Below the pieces are notes generated by a model. The model had not been told where the DNA came from and searched no databases. It saw only the letters and a list, made by a program, of their open reading frames with translations. A stretch of DNA of 64,000 bases from assembly GCF_000003195.3 (NCBI RefSeq), contig NC_012876.2, positions 59,886,407 to 59,950,406 of the forward strand. Direction: 5' to 3'. The translations under genes were made by a program, and so were the position numbers. Below, one piece after another: positions 23,249 through 34,383 of this stretch (position 1 is the first letter of the stretch; the number at the start of each line of letters is the position of its first letter). Source of the DNA: Sorghum bicolor. Lineage: Eukaryota; Streptophyta; Magnoliopsida; Poales; Poaceae.

Positions 23249-23363
23249 TGTTGTATTTGGGGGAAAAGCTCTCTGTCTCTCTGTTTCCAGAGCAGAGGCT
23301 CTCTATTTCTTCTTCTCTCCTTTTACATATAAGTCCCTTTACATTTCATTATTCACACCAACA
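23249..23363 (-). repeat. 5' LTR of the copia element
   Basis: 115 bp. The TSD copy TATTT follows at 23364-23368. Confidence 0.92.
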
Positions 23364-23368
23364 TATTT

Positions 23369-24587
23369 ACTAATTCAGAGGTTTCTGAGATGGATATTGT
23401 GCAAAAGGTTTGGGCAGGCATTAGTAGTTTGTAGTCACAGTTGTTTGTGACCTTCCGTCTGCTAGAACTATATGTTCTACACATTTGAGAGGTGGCAGTC
23501 TGGGGCTAAGTAAATCATATGTTTCAGCGGTGAATTGAAGAGGAAATCATATGATGTGCTCATGCAATTCTTTAGTGAATTGTCTGCCAAGCATTCTCCT
23601 TTACACGTTGTTTGCAGAACTTGAAAATGCATAAATCAGGGTTTTCCCGTTTTTTGTCATATTGATTAACCATGTTGCTTATTCTCATGAAATAAGAAAA
23701 TAAAGATAACTCCATGTTAAAGATAAACAGTGAGTGTTAATTAATTGAAAATAACAAACGCAACGTTGTTGTGTTATGCACTTGACAAAGCAAAGCACAA
23801 TCTACATATGTATCGCATATTATGCATGGAGCCGTGATCCCGTTGGAGACATGACAATTGCATTGACAATATCGTGAATCAGCAGTAACGGCATGGGCAA
23901 ATAGAAGGATACTCTATACTCTCTGTATGGAGTAGTAGCTCGATCAATTTTTAGAACCTCCGGCCAGCACTGGAGAGCGCTATGTGCAGGCCGGCCTAAG
24001 GGTGTGTCGTGCCCCCTGCCAATAGTTGAATTTAGAGCTTGTTTACATGACAGAAAAGTTACTGTTTGTTTATTTATTTATTACGAGAGAAAAACACTAC
24101 TAAATAATTGACAAATTCGAGACTCTGATTAGTAATGTTGGGACCGTCTTGATTTACTTCAAGCTCTGCCGCACCACTGACGGCCAGGAATATGAGAAAG
24201 GACATAGGAGAAGAAACGAATTAGACATGGATTAGCTATAGATACGATGAACATGAAAGAGCTTGATTATTAGGCCAAGCAAGACAGGTTGCAACGAACT
24301 AGAGATGACAAGCATGGTCTATTAGTCTCTTTGTTATGACACCCTGCTCATGTTGTAGAATGCACAGACTTTTCTTTTTCTTTTTAAAAAATGATGAGGT
24401 TGCATAATGCATCACTGGCACTGGCCCCTGGCAGCAGTACGTTAGGAGGGACGACAGGCACAGTGTTCCTCCTGCTCCCACGATCGATCAGCAGCAGCCT
24501 GCCTGCCTGCCTGGTCGTCTCGTCCCACCGCCACACCGCTGCCCACTGATCGGAATGGATGGATCAGCAGTTCAGCACTGGAATCTG
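23369..24587. other. Intergenic, nothing recognised
   Basis: Mixed AT-rich sequence with no ORF, no splice-consistent gene and no clear repeat ends. Confidence 0.4.
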
Positions 24588-24823
24588 GGCCTTGTTTAGT
24601 TCCGAAAAAGATTTCGGTACTGTAACACTTTCGTTTGTTTGTGACAAATATTATCTAATTATGGACTAACTAGGATCAAAAGATTTGTCTCGCGATTTCC
24701 AGCTAAACTGTGTAAATAGTTTTTGCTTTCGTCTATATTTAATGCTTCATGCATGTGCCGCAAGATTTGATGTGACGGGGAATCTTGAAAACCTTTTGCT
24801 TTTTGGGTGAACTAAACAAGGCC
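24588..24823. mobile_element. Tourist-like MITE, TSD CTG
   Basis: The ends GGCCTTGTTTAGTT and GAACTAAACAAGGCC are flanked by CTG at 24585-24587 and 24824-24826. It is a complete 236 bp copy. Confidence 0.88.
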
Positions 24824-24960
24824 CTGGTCTGCTCCACGCAACAGCGGATAAATGGAATCAAACAGGAACAAGACTGATTGTACCTATTTCATTGACAGCA
24901 ACATCATGGGTTTTGATTTGGACGTGGGCTGGACACCTATGATGTGTAGTTTCATATAGA

Positions 24961-25390
24961 GGCCTTGTTTAGGCCTTGCTTAGTTTCAAAAATTTTCAAA
25001 ATTCTCCATCATATCGAATCTTTGTACTTATGTATTGAACATTAAATATAGACGAAAACAAAAATTAATTGTACATTTTATCTGTAATTTGCAAGACGAA
25101 TCTTTTTAGCCTAGTTATTCTGTAATTGGACAATAATTGTCACATGCAAACGAAAGTGCTACAGTAGTCAAAGCCAAAATTTTTCAAGATTTCCCGTCAC
25201 ATTGAATCTTTAGACACATGCATAGAGTATTAAATATAGACAAAAATAAAAACTAATTGCACAGTTTGGTCGGAATTTACGAGACGAATCTTTTGAGCCT
25301 AGTTAGTCCATGGTTGGACAATAATTACTACAAACAAATGAAAATGCTACAGTATCATAAAATTTTTCATTTAAGTAACTAAACACGACC
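24961..25390. mobile_element. Two Tourist-like MITE copies fused head to tail, with a duplicated left end
   Basis: The left end reads GGCCTTGTTTA and then GGCCTTGCTTAG, a repeated terminal motif. Two successive family interiors follow (TATTAAATATAGAC occurs near 25043 and 25229). The right end is degenerate (AACTAAACACGACC). The internal junction lacks terminal repeats. Confidence 0.7.
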
Positions 25391-25455
25391 AAACTGTAAA
25401 ATACAAAATACTAAATACCTTGGAATAATAAAATATAAAATACCAAATTTTTTAT

Positions 25456-25664
25456 GGGTGTGTTTAGTTCTATCCAAAGTGCCAAAATTTTTAATGTCCA
25501 AAATAGATAGCTACTCTTTTAGATTTTTTTTTGACTCTTAAGGTTAAAATCCAAAATGCAAAATAATAACCATTTTACCAAGAATTTTGGATGGTGTTTA
25601 GTTTTATTCTACAAAATAGTGAGACAAAACCTTGGCCCAAAATGGGAAACTAAACAGGCCTTAG
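25456..25664. mobile_element. MITE-like element of a related but distinct type
   Basis: The left end GGGTGTGTTTAGTTCT and the right end GGGAAACTAAACAGGCC form imperfect inverted termini around an AT-rich interior. The interior lacks the hallmarks of the main MITE family. Confidence 0.5.
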
Positions 25665-25734
25665 CTTGTGAGTAGAAAAGGGCTAACAATGTGGAAAAAA
25701 ATCCAACAAATGTTATTACCTAAACTACTCACCG

Positions 25735-25878
25735 CGATTCGTCTCGTAAATTACAGATAAACTGTATAATTAGTTATTATTTTTATCTATATTTAATGTT
25801 CTATATATGTGCCGCAAGATTCAATGTGATGAAGAATCTGAAAAGTTTTGCAAAATTTTTTAGAAACTAAACAAGGCC
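25735..25878. mobile_element. Truncated Tourist-like MITE
   Basis: Only the right half remains, from GATTCGTCTCGTAAATTACAG to GAAACTAAACAAGGCC. Confidence 0.7.
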
Positions 25879-26208
25879 CAAGTCTGCGGCTTCATGCATG
25901 TTTTCAGAAAGTCAGGCTTGAAACAGACTACCAAGAAGTGGTGAAGTTTTGGCAAGCGAGGATGAATCAAAGATCCAGTGTGGTCTCAATTGTCAAGGAG
26001 ATTAGGGAGCTGAGCAATCTTTTCAGAGAATTTAAATTTTCTTTTGTTAGCCGTTCTTGTAATAAGCTAGCTCATGCTTAGCCAAAAAGGTCACAGGGGA
26101 CAACAGGATTGGGTGGTGCTTCTATGCCCCAACCAGTATTTCGAACTTGCTGGCCTCAGACTGTAATTTTGCTCCCCTGTGTTGAATGAATCTCCTTGAT
26201 CGCAAAAA
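25876..26208 (+). pseudogene. LINE-type RNase H-like (RVT_3) relic
   Basis: The plus strand encodes KVRLETDYQEVVKFW, a stretch with SVVSIVKEIRELSNLF, and FSFVSRSCNKLAHA. A stop codon follows, after which matching sequence continues. This is the C-terminal RNase H-like domain seen in plant non-LTR retrotransposons and their derivatives. The LETD and NKLAHA blocks are typical. The tail GAATCTCCTTGATCG then A7 fits a LINE 3' end. No reverse transcriptase is present, so it is a 5'-truncated dead copy. Confidence 0.6.
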
Positions 26209-26287
26209 AAGATCAAGTCTACGGACATGCAATGGCCTTCTTCATCTCTCATAGGTGGATGATTTGTTTTTACTAGTGTCAGCTTTA

Positions 26288-27138
26288 GAGCAACTCTAGC
26301 ACCAGTTTCTAAATCAGGACCCTACTTTAGATTTGAGTGCTTACCCCAACTTTTATTGGGCCCATAAATCAATTCCACTCCAGCAGCAGCACCCAAATAA
26401 AGGCCACCAAATCCTATTAGCAGACAATGACAGGAGGGACCCATGGGTCATTGGCTCAAACCTTTCTTCCCCATCCTTCACACGCGGATTTCGTCGACAC
26501 AACGGAGCGAGGTGCCCGCGCACACACGAGGTGGCTGGAGGCGAGGCTAGGCTTCTCTCACGCTGCTGAGGGAGGTGTGACTTGGCTGCTCCTGCATAGT
26601 GGAGGGAGCCGTGGCTAGCAGGCGGCTCGACAGACATGGCAGAGGCTGCTCTAGCACCGGTGCTGCTCTCGTGTGGCGGTGAGTTGGGGTGCGCCCGCCC
26701 ATAAGACAAGAGAGGGAGACACACCACTAGAGAGAGGGAGAAGCGTCGCTCGCTCGCTGGAGCTTCGGCCACGGTCGTAGATCCGCCCGCCGCGGGGTGT
26801 CGTGGTGGAGGCCTCGAGGATGCAGTTGTATCCCATGTGCTCACGCTCGCCGAACGAGGGCATGCCTAAGGTGATTGGGGCTCACCGGAGAGGGCTGGGG
26901 CGCGCTGCGAGTAGGGAAGGTGGCCTCGCCGGAGGGGAGTAAGCCGTGTCACAAGAAGGGAAGGTCGTACGGGAAGGGGAGGCAGTATGACACGGAGGGC
27001 CAACATGAATGGAGACCGAGGGAAGAATATGAGTGCCTAATCAAATATGAGGTTTGCAGCCCTGCTGGTGTGATGTTTTTGGTCTGGACACTCATATTTA
27101 GCAATTAGGGCTTAAAAAGGATCCTGTTGGAGTTGCTC
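26288..27138. mobile_element. 851 bp PIF/Harbinger-like non-autonomous element, TSD TTA
   Basis: The ends GAGCAACTCTAGCA and TGTTGGAGTTGCTC are inverted and flanked by TTA at 26285-26287 and 27139-27141. The interior is GC-rich with short ORFs on both strands and no transposase. A 652 bp element with similar ends and the same TSD is at 60671-61322. Confidence 0.75.
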
Positions 27139-27536
27139 TTAATAAACATAACAAGGGCGTGTCATATCTTATGCGGGCCCTACTTTAAGGTGCTTGGGGG
27201 CTAATGCCCTTAGAGTTGCAAATACAAAGTTTTGCACCCATCTTACCCATGTCCGCGTCTAATATAATTAGCATTATCATGTGAACAGTATTTTGATTGA
27301 TTCTAGGCAAGGTCACGATCGGAACATCCAACGGACAGGGCTTATCCGAAGCGCGCGTGAATGTTTGGTGATCGATGACCGCCTCCGGCAATATATATCA
27401 ACCTCAGGCAATAATATCAATCACCGTCATATATGCATGCATGCACAGTGCAATCACTTCTCAAAAAATCATCTCATCTGAAATTCTGAATCACTGCACG
27501 CTTGTCCATATCCTGTTTGTCGCTTGACCTACCGTA

Positions 27537-27770
27537 GTATTCCCCAAAAAGAGAGTGACGTTTTTAACTTTTAAAAATTATGTTTAACCATTCGTCTTAT
27601 TCAAAAAATTTATGTAAATTATAAAATAAATAAATCAATAGTAAAGTATCTCTAATGATAAAATAGGTCTTAACAAAATATATAATATTTATGTAAAAAT
27701 TTTGAATAAGACGGATGATCAAACAAAATGTCTGAAATTCTAAAACGACATTCTTTTTGGACGAAGGGAG
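27537..27770. mobile_element. Stowaway-like MITE (Tc1/mariner type)
   Basis: The right end reads TTTTTGGACGAAGGGAG followed by TA, close to the Stowaway consensus. The left end (TATTCCCCAAAAAGAGAG) is diverged. An internal inverted arrangement is visible (CGTCTTATTCAAAAA and TTTTGAATAAGACG). Confidence 0.65.
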
Positions 27771-27829
27771 TACGCATGCACAGCACAAAACTGCATCCCG
27801 GCAGCTTTGTTTAGTGGCAGACTGGCAGT

Positions 27830-28062
27830 TTACATGTATTCAAAAATTCAAAAGTTTACAAAATTCTCCATCACATCAAATCTCTTATGGTACATGTATG
27901 TATCATTAAATATAAATTAGAAAATAACTAATTATATAGTTTATCTGTAAATCACGAGACTAATCTTTTAAGTCTATTTAGTTTATAATTGAACAACGTT
28001 AGTCAAATACAAACGAAAGTGCTATAGTATCAAAATCCTAAAAGATTTTGCATCTAAACAAA
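27830..28062. mobile_element. Degenerate Tourist-like MITE
   Basis: Family interior motifs are present (CATCACATCAAATCTCTTA, CAAACGAAAGTGCTATAGTA) but the termini are decayed. Confidence 0.55.
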
Positions 28063-28292
28063 TTCGGATCAAAACCCTACTCTGCACGTTAATTAGATTG
28101 GGATTAGGAAATTTCTTTGTGCAGGTGACATGGGAGCCTGTTCTCGCTTGAAAAGTTATTGCTAAAAAGTTATAGTTAAAAATATTGTTTACCGATATAT
28201 TATGGGAGAAAAATAATATTATTTATAAAAAAAGGAAATCCAGCTAATGAAGTCGAATTCAAGCGCATAACGTCGTTGGAGACTTGTGCCTT

Positions 28293-28447
28293 AGTTCACA
28301 AAAAACCAAATTTTTTTTAAAATTTCTCATTACATCGAATCTTGAGGCACATGCATGGAACACTAAACATAGACGAAAATAAAAATTAATTGCACAAAAT
28401 CGCGAGATGGATCTTTTAAACCTAGTTACTCCATGATTGGACAATGT
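28293..28447. mobile_element. Truncated Tourist-like MITE
   Basis: It contains ACATCGAATCTTGAGGCACA and CCATGATTGGACAATG of the family interior. The right part is missing. Confidence 0.55.
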
Positions 28448-28509
28448 GAATTATTACTGTTTGATTTGATGATTCCCCCCACTCGTTTCCCGCGTATTGT
28501 ATTCAAGCG

Positions 28510-28723
28510 CACAAGTTTTCAAGATTCTTCGTCACATCAAATCTTGCGGCATATGCACGAATCATTAAATATAGACGAAAACAGAAACTAATTACACAGT
28601 TTACCTGTAAATCGCGAGATGAATCTTTTGATCCTATTTAATCTATAATTGGACAATATTTAACATAAACAAACAAAAGTGCTACAGTAGCAAAATAAAA
28701 AAAAATCGCATCTAAACAAGGCC
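28510..28723. mobile_element. Tourist-like MITE abutting the 3' end of a DUF1618 gene
   Basis: It carries GTCACATCAAATCTTGCGG, the family interior, and the right end ATCTAAACAAGGCC. It ends about 20 bp from the stop codon of the 28743-30158 gene. Confidence 0.7.
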
Positions 28724-28742
28724 AAGGTCGTTGTTGGTGGAT

Positions 28743-30158
28743 TCAGAGTGGCATGATCATATGCGCACGAGACCAGGATCCTGCAGGAAGCGTGAAGACA
28801 GACACGACCTTGCGACGAGGCACGTCGAGGCTGACCTCGTACGACTCCGTGACTGCCCACTGATTCTCCTTGCTCTTGTACTCAAGGTCATGCACGAAGA
28901 CGTGCGCGACGCCAGGTCGCGCTCTGCCAACGACGGGCCAGCTCACGATCCGCCGCCGCAGCCTGCGCTTATTGTCGCCGCCGCCGCCCACCGGAATAGC
29001 GTCGTCCAGGAGGTCGGCGACGCACAGGGAGGAGCACGACGCGTCCTCGTCCTTCTCCCACCTCCAGCCGCCGTCTGTCGACAGCGGGAACTTGAGAGTC
29101 CACGTCGTGAGCGCCACCGTCACCTCCTCGCCGCCGTCCATGCATACGAGCTTGATGGTCTCCGTGTCCAAGCAGCGCACGGAACGGTACTCCGTCGAGT
29201 CAAAAGGTCTGTGGCCGCATACCACGGGCAACGGGATGAAGGTGAACACCAAGCCGTCCTCCTCGTCGTCGTCGTCGTCGTCGTCGCCGGCGGCCGTGCC
29301 GGCGGTGCTGCTGCTGATGTTGTTGCAGACCAAGATCCCTGCCCACAGGTCTACCCAGCAAAGGGAGGTGCTTGAGACGGCGAACACCGTCCCAGCATTG
29401 AAATTGAAGAAGTCGTATTCATCATCAGGAACCGGGAGAGGGAGCATCACCTCCTTCCGTATCCACTGGTGGGCACCGGCACGCGAGCCGCCGTCGCCGG
29501 AGCCGGAGCGGGGCGAGCACCACGTGAACAGGGTGGCCTTGTTCGTTGGAAAGCCGCGATCAGTACTATGACGGTAGAGCTCGGCGAGGAGGTAGCCGCC
29601 GTCGTCGTCGGTGCGTAGGACGGCGACCCCGGCCGACGCGATGGGGTGGTGCGGCGAGTAGTTGTCGTCGTCCCTGAGCCAGTTGGCCGGCAGTGTTGGC
29701 ACGACGGCGACGGATTTGGCGCGGGTGTTGAGCACCAGGTAGCACCCTGGCAGGTGGCGCCAGGAGTGAAAAAAACTGTAGCAGTCGCCCAGGCAGAGCG
29801 CGAGGAGGTCGTCGTGAGCGCTCGCGATGAAGCCGGTGGTGGCGCAATGCTCCGGTGGCCAAGAGACACGAAGCGTCAGGGAGTTGACGGCGGGGGCGGC
29901 GGCGAGCTGCTGAGGAAGGACAGGGTCGACGCCGTCCAGCAGCCTGCGGTAGTAGCCGACGTCGTGCCAGCCTGCGCGTGCGAAGGTCACCGGCTCCCTG
30001 CGCCACCCGCTGCCGGTGGTGGTGGTGGTGCGGGAGCGGGAGGCCTTGAGCTCGCGAAGGATCTCGTGCCGCGTCTGGTGGCATCCTGCAGGTGTCTTGT
30101 CGATGATCTCTTTTACTTCGTCGATGAAGTTCACGCGGCGGTGGAACAAGACGTCCAT
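28743..30158 (-). CDS. DUF1618-family protein (471 aa), single exon
   Basis: The ORF is open to 30398, but I place the start at 30158 (Met-Asp-Val-Leu-Phe-His). The extra 80 residues are not family-like, and a TATA box (minus strand of 30267-30274) lies inside them. Family signatures include SLTLRVSWPPEH, an AHDDLLALCLG block, PGCYLVLNTRAKSVAVVP, FAVSSTSLCWVDLWAGILVC and LVFTFIPLP. These match grass DUF1618 proteins, whose function is unknown. An Asp-rich run from a GTC repeat interrupts the middle (near 29265-29290). The protein ends soon after SVFTLPAGS, without the C-terminal exon of the related gene at 34516-37188. A MITE sits directly downstream, so the 3' end may be truncated. Confidence 0.85.
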   Translation of the reverse strand: MDVLFHRRVNFIDEVKEIIDKTPAGCHQTRHEILRELKASRSRTTTTTGSGWRREPVTFARAGWHDVGYYRRLLDGVDPVLPQQLAAAPAVNSLTLRVSWPPEHCATTGFIASAHDDLLALCLGDCYSFFHSWRHLPGCYLVLNTRAKSVAVVPTLPANWLRDDDNYSPHHPIASAGVAVLRTDDDGGYLLAELYRHSTDRGFPTNKATLFTWCSPRSGSGDGGSRAGAHQWIRKEVMLPLPVPDDEYDFFNFNAGTVFAVSSTSLCWVDLWAGILVCNNISSSTAGTAAGDDDDDDDEEDGLVFTFIPLPVVCGHRPFDSTEYRSVRCLDTETIKLVCMDGGEEVTVALTTWTLKFPLSTDGGWRWEKDEDASCSSLCVADLLDDAIPVGGGGDNKRRLRRRIVSWPVVGRARPGVAHVFVHDLEYKSKENQWAVTESYEVSLDVPRRKVVSVFTLPAGSWSRAHMIMPL

Positions 30159-31385
30159 GGTTAGGTTGGTTCTGCTGCGGCCGGATCGGAGTTGCGCGCG
30201 AGATCGATGTGAACCAGACAGCGGCAACTCGATCGATGTGATTCCACCTAGACTTGCAATCGAAATATATAGGAGTAGTTTGCTATCTGAAATCCGGATC
30301 GGTTCCGGTGTATTCACACACGTCGTCGACCGAGACCGATGATGGATTGGAAACAACCTCACGGGCAAACCCATGACCGAGTCTGTTACTACATCCAATC
30401 ATGCTGATCCTCCAACTTTGGATATGTTCCTGGATTTGTACGTGCTATACTTGTCCACGCCCAAATCCATATTTTATCATTATACATGTAATAAAGCTGC
30501 AACTGCAAACCCTGGAAGGAAAACATCGCTTTCACATCTAACTATTTAGGAACAAACTATTTTGTACATACGTTTCAGCAAAGTTGATCGCATTTTTTTA
30601 ATGATTTCTTGGTATAGGAACAAACTATTTTGTACATACGTGTATCTAAATATGGGGACTACGTTGAACGCTAAAATTTAGAACCTCGCATTCACACCTT
30701 AAGATTTTTGCGAAATTGACTGGAATAGTTGGAGATGACTCGCTGTAACAGGCGATCATTTCGTGAAGATCGTCGGTGTGGCTGGATGCATATATGAACC
30801 CAATGTCAAAAACTAGACCCTGGAATTAAAAATCCCGTTACACCTTAAGATTTTATTAGCACAGTTACTAAAATTTGCTGCATATGAACATACTTATGTT
30901 TTTTTTTCACTAATTCAGTCAGAAGATGTCTTCTATTAATGTATCTGATTTTTTTACTGCACTTTAGGAGTCGATTTCAGTTATTTTAGCAGTTTGAAGG
31001 CCACTCATGCATCACATTGTTGGTCACGCGCACTCATCCTAGGTAGTTTACTTGCAGCTATTTGTAAGGCCATTAATAATAAAGAATGTTGCATTATTCA
31101 TCAACACCACTAGGGAGTTGTGTGAGAGAGCTGTTTCCAATAGATTCTGTTAGAAATAGATACATTTCAGTGATTTAGAATAGATTTAATGGTTTAGATA
31201 CATTTCCAATACATTGCAGAAACAGATTTTTGGGTTCACATGTGACTTTATTTGCAGCCAGAACCGAAAGCTTTTGTGTCCATACCTATCATTAAGACAT
31301 TAATTGTAACAAGGGGGTGCTGCTCATCCATGTCATTTCGACCTCTAGCGACAACTTCTCCATTCTCACATGGCATCCATTCCTT
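30159..31385. other. Intergenic, upstream of the DUF1618 gene
   Basis: It contains the likely TATA box of the minus-strand gene (30267-30274) and otherwise AT-rich sequence. A short direct repeat (GGAACAAACTATTTTGTACATACG, present near 30550 and 30617) is visible. Confidence 0.4.
30267..30274 (-). promoter_or_regulatory. Probable TATA box of the DUF1618 gene
   Basis: The minus strand reads CCTATATATTTCG about 110 bp upstream of the ATG at 30158. This spacing suits a TATA box with a short 5' UTR. Confidence 0.5.
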
Positions 31386-31386
31386 C

Positions 31387-31624
31387 TAGACCTTGTTTAC
31401 TTCCACATCAAAACCCAAAATTCTCCGTCACATCGAATCTTTAAACGCATGCATGGAGTATTAAATATAGACGAAAATAAAAACAAATTGCACAGTTTGG
31501 CCGGAATTTACGAGACGAATCTTTTGAGCTTAGTTAATCCATGTTTGGACAATAATTACCACAAACAAACAAAAGTGCTACAGTGTCGCGAAATTTTTTT
31601 TAGTTCCGGAACTAAACACGGCCC
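31387..31624. mobile_element. Tourist-like MITE
   Basis: It begins ACCTTGTTTACTTCC and ends CCGGAACTAAACACGGCC, with the complete family interior. Confidence 0.75.
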
Positions 31625-31717
31625 TGGTGTTTCCCTTTCTATCTTCTTTATTACTCGATGCAAAGAACTGGGAAACACCTCCTCATACCCATTTAGGAAG
31701 GAGTTAGTACTTTCATA

Positions 31718-32012
31718 TACTCCCTCTGTACAAATGGAGCACATTCTGGCATTTGAGAAATGTCCTCAAATATAGTACATACAGGGAACAACAAGATAAT
31801 GTTTACTTAAATAAAAATATGAAAGATGAAAGTAATCGGGTGCTTACTATATTTTCTATAAGAAAACTTAGATTGCACCCTTTAATCATGCGAAATAGAT
31901 CATATTTTAATAAATTAGAAAGTTAAGTGAGGGGTATATGTGTCTATTGTCATCTCTCTTATTTTGTGTAAAAATAGCCATAATGCGTTGTATTCAAGGA
32001 CGGATGGAGTAG
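31718..32012. mobile_element. Stowaway-like MITE
   Basis: It begins TACTCCCTCTGTACAAATGG and ends CAAGGACGGATGGAGTA, close to the Stowaway CTCCCTCCGTCC terminus, with TA at both edges. Confidence 0.65.
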
Positions 32013-33477
32013 CATATAGTCAATATACAACTTGGAGTACAAGTAAAGTACATACATATACATATACATATACATATATCTCTAGACTATATATATATCT
32101 CTAATACTCAATTTGACATTATGTATGTTCATTTTCTCGATTGATTAGTGGTTGAACAATGAAATACTTTTTTTCTCAAATATATGCATTTTTTGCCTGC
32201 GTCACTGTGTGCGTTTTATGATAAAGGACGCTAGATCCTGTCTTTTTGCTTCTGTTTGTGGATTATTCCAGATCCTAATGTTTGTTCTCACTTACTTTCC
32301 CATCAAACCTGTTCAGAGTGCAAGTTGCAACAGGATTAAAAAAAATATTAATTTGCCATTGCTGCGGCATGAAGAAGGCAAGATGACACTAGGGTGTTTT
32401 CTTCCCCGATGTCTTGCTGGTGTTTTCTTCCGGTTTCTCGCTACTTTGAAATTTGGATGCATTTTGGTTTTGTTTTGTGTAGGGATGGAAGCTGCTCATG
32501 CAGATGCAATTTTGAACTTTGGATCCGGAGCTGACGGTTCCTCCACATGAGGAGCTGCTTTTTGTGCAGCTCAGACTCAGGAGTAATTTTGTTGTTGCAC
32601 ACTGGTGAGGCAACGAGCTTGCCACGTCTTCAAGTTTTTTTTTATGTTCACATGCATCATCGTTAGTTGTTCAGAAATTAACTTGGATGCTAAAATGTTC
32701 ATAATTAAAGCTTTTCTGTCCACAAATACTATTTATGATTAGACAACATCAGTGTAAATAATAGAGATTTAATTATGGTTCGTATGATACTATTGACATG
32801 AAGTTAAAAAATTTGATTCACTATTTGTTGCCAGGAAAATAGCTTGATGCTACAAGTGGAGACGACTTTGATGAAGATTTAGGATTCCTAATGGCCGGCG
32901 GTCGGCGGAGAGACAGGAAGGTATATTTTACTATTTCATTATTATTCTTGATAAAAGAAATGATATTTGTGTTCAAACAAATGTTATGGTCAGATTGGGC
33001 CTAAGGATGTGTGCCAAATAGGTGCAACCTGGTCACCAACTCACCATCATAACCTGTTGATGGGTGCGCGGCATCACAGGCGCGCTGACTGCTACTGTTC
33101 TTTGCGCAAAGTCTAGTAGACATCTTCGATCGGTTCGTCTAGAGGTGGACAGCGGGCGGAAAGTACATTTGACCAATGCATGCATGGTTATATAAATTTG
33201 CAAAGCAATATTCAGGTCCCGGGCAGGCAATGATTCCCTGCCAAAAACGACGAACAAGGAGTTGTGGCACGGCCTCCCGTGTGCCACCAAAAGTGAATGA
33301 AATTCGCAGTGTAGCCTATGGACGAATGCCTTCAACACGACGACGTCTGCTGCTTCTGTGACCAAATGCAAATCGAAGATCCGAGACAATCGACCACCTG
33401 CTTCTGTGTCCTTTGCGCCATGGCAATTAATATCCTGGACCAGTGGCTACACTGCGAGCTTGCCGCGCTGTTACATG
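32013..33477. other. Intergenic, no gene recognised
   Basis: There is an AT/ACAT microsatellite near 32050-32095. Short ORFs (for example 132 codons at 32152-32550) have no domain and no splice context. Confidence 0.4.
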
Positions 33478-33587
33478 TAAACCGCGAGATAAGTCTAGTT
33501 ACTCTATGATTGGACAATGTTTGTCAAATAAAAACGAAAGTGCTACAGTATCCCGAACCAAAAGTTTTTGAGAACTAAACAAGGCCT
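33478..33587. mobile_element. Half of a Tourist-like MITE
   Basis: Only the right half is present, ending GAGAACTAAACAAGGCC followed by TTA. Confidence 0.65.
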
Positions 33588-34383
33588 TAGCCAATCGCAA
33601 AATTAGTCATCATGTAGGAAAGCTATCTAGCCAGGAAGCCATGCTGCATCATGTTGTGGCGCAGGCGTAAACGAAGCTTCTCGCGTGGCGTGAATGCACC
33701 TGTGCTCGCGGTCCATAACTTTCAAACTTCCTTAATGAAACGATCGACACGTTCTCGAGGAAAAAAGTAAAAATCTTGTGCCACAAATGAAACACTCATT
33801 TGAAATCAAATAAGACGTGCTTACGATCCAGTGGAAGAATTTTTGTTGCTTCGTGTATCTCACACCATAGCGGCGTGCTTCCAAATAGTACAACAAGCAC
33901 TATTCAGCTAACAGCTGTATGTCTTCTTGATTTTTATGCATCTTTATTTAAATATACAAAAGCCGACTCTATGTTCAGCTATCAGTGACATGATTTCTTG
34001 ATTTTATGTATTTTTAAATATACAAAAAGCAATGGTAGTTTAATAAAATACATATCAGGTAGGCAACCAACATACAGCTTTGGGCATGGGTGGGGAACCA
34101 CAGCTCACCAGTACCGCAGGTAAACCATAATACTCCTGTACTCGATGCGCACCTCGACGGCTCTAAATGATAAAAATAAAATGGACATACAAAATTCCTT
34201 GGTTCCGGCCACAGTGGCACTCGAAGTCCCCATTCCTGTTTCGAACACTCTATTCAGAGGATACCTTAAATATATGCCTCCAGGAAGGGCAGGACCGCAG
34301 GAGATCAAATGTTTTCCTTCCCCACATTAGCCAGAGCGCGGTAAGGTATACAACTGATAGCATGGTCTACTGGCCAAAAGTTT

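Larger units (their letters stand above)
18368..23363 (-). mobile_element. Ty1-copia LTR retrotransposon (4996 bp), TSD TATTT
   Basis: Short LTRs of 113 bp (18368-18480) and 115 bp (23249-23363) are identical by eye apart from a 2 bp CT indel. The target duplication TATTT is present on both sides (18363-18367 and 23364-23368). On the minus strand the LTR starts TGTTGGTGTG and ends AATACAACA. A purine tract (TTGAGGGGGAG) precedes the 3' LTR. A PBS-like TGGTATACACAGC follows the 5' LTR. Interior order is gag, protease, integrase, reverse transcriptase, RNase H, which is the copia order. The coding frame is one continuous frame (22681 to 18488) broken by two TAG stops. The inserted copy is young but probably not autonomous. 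Confidence 0.93.

Noticed and set aside
22844..23450. Several 100-170 codon ORFs near the copia 5' end
   Set aside because: They overlap in multiple frames in a GC-rich leader and cross into the LTR; none has a domain.
28731..30164. Plus-strand ORFs opposite the first DUF1618 gene
   Set aside because: They are composition shadows; the minus frame carries clear family blocks.
30159..30398. 80-residue N-terminal extension of the first DUF1618 gene
   Set aside because: It overlaps a TATA box and has no family similarity.
32152..32550. 132-codon plus ORF
   Set aside because: No domain, poor codon pattern, overlapped by a minus ORF; likely random in AT-rich DNA.
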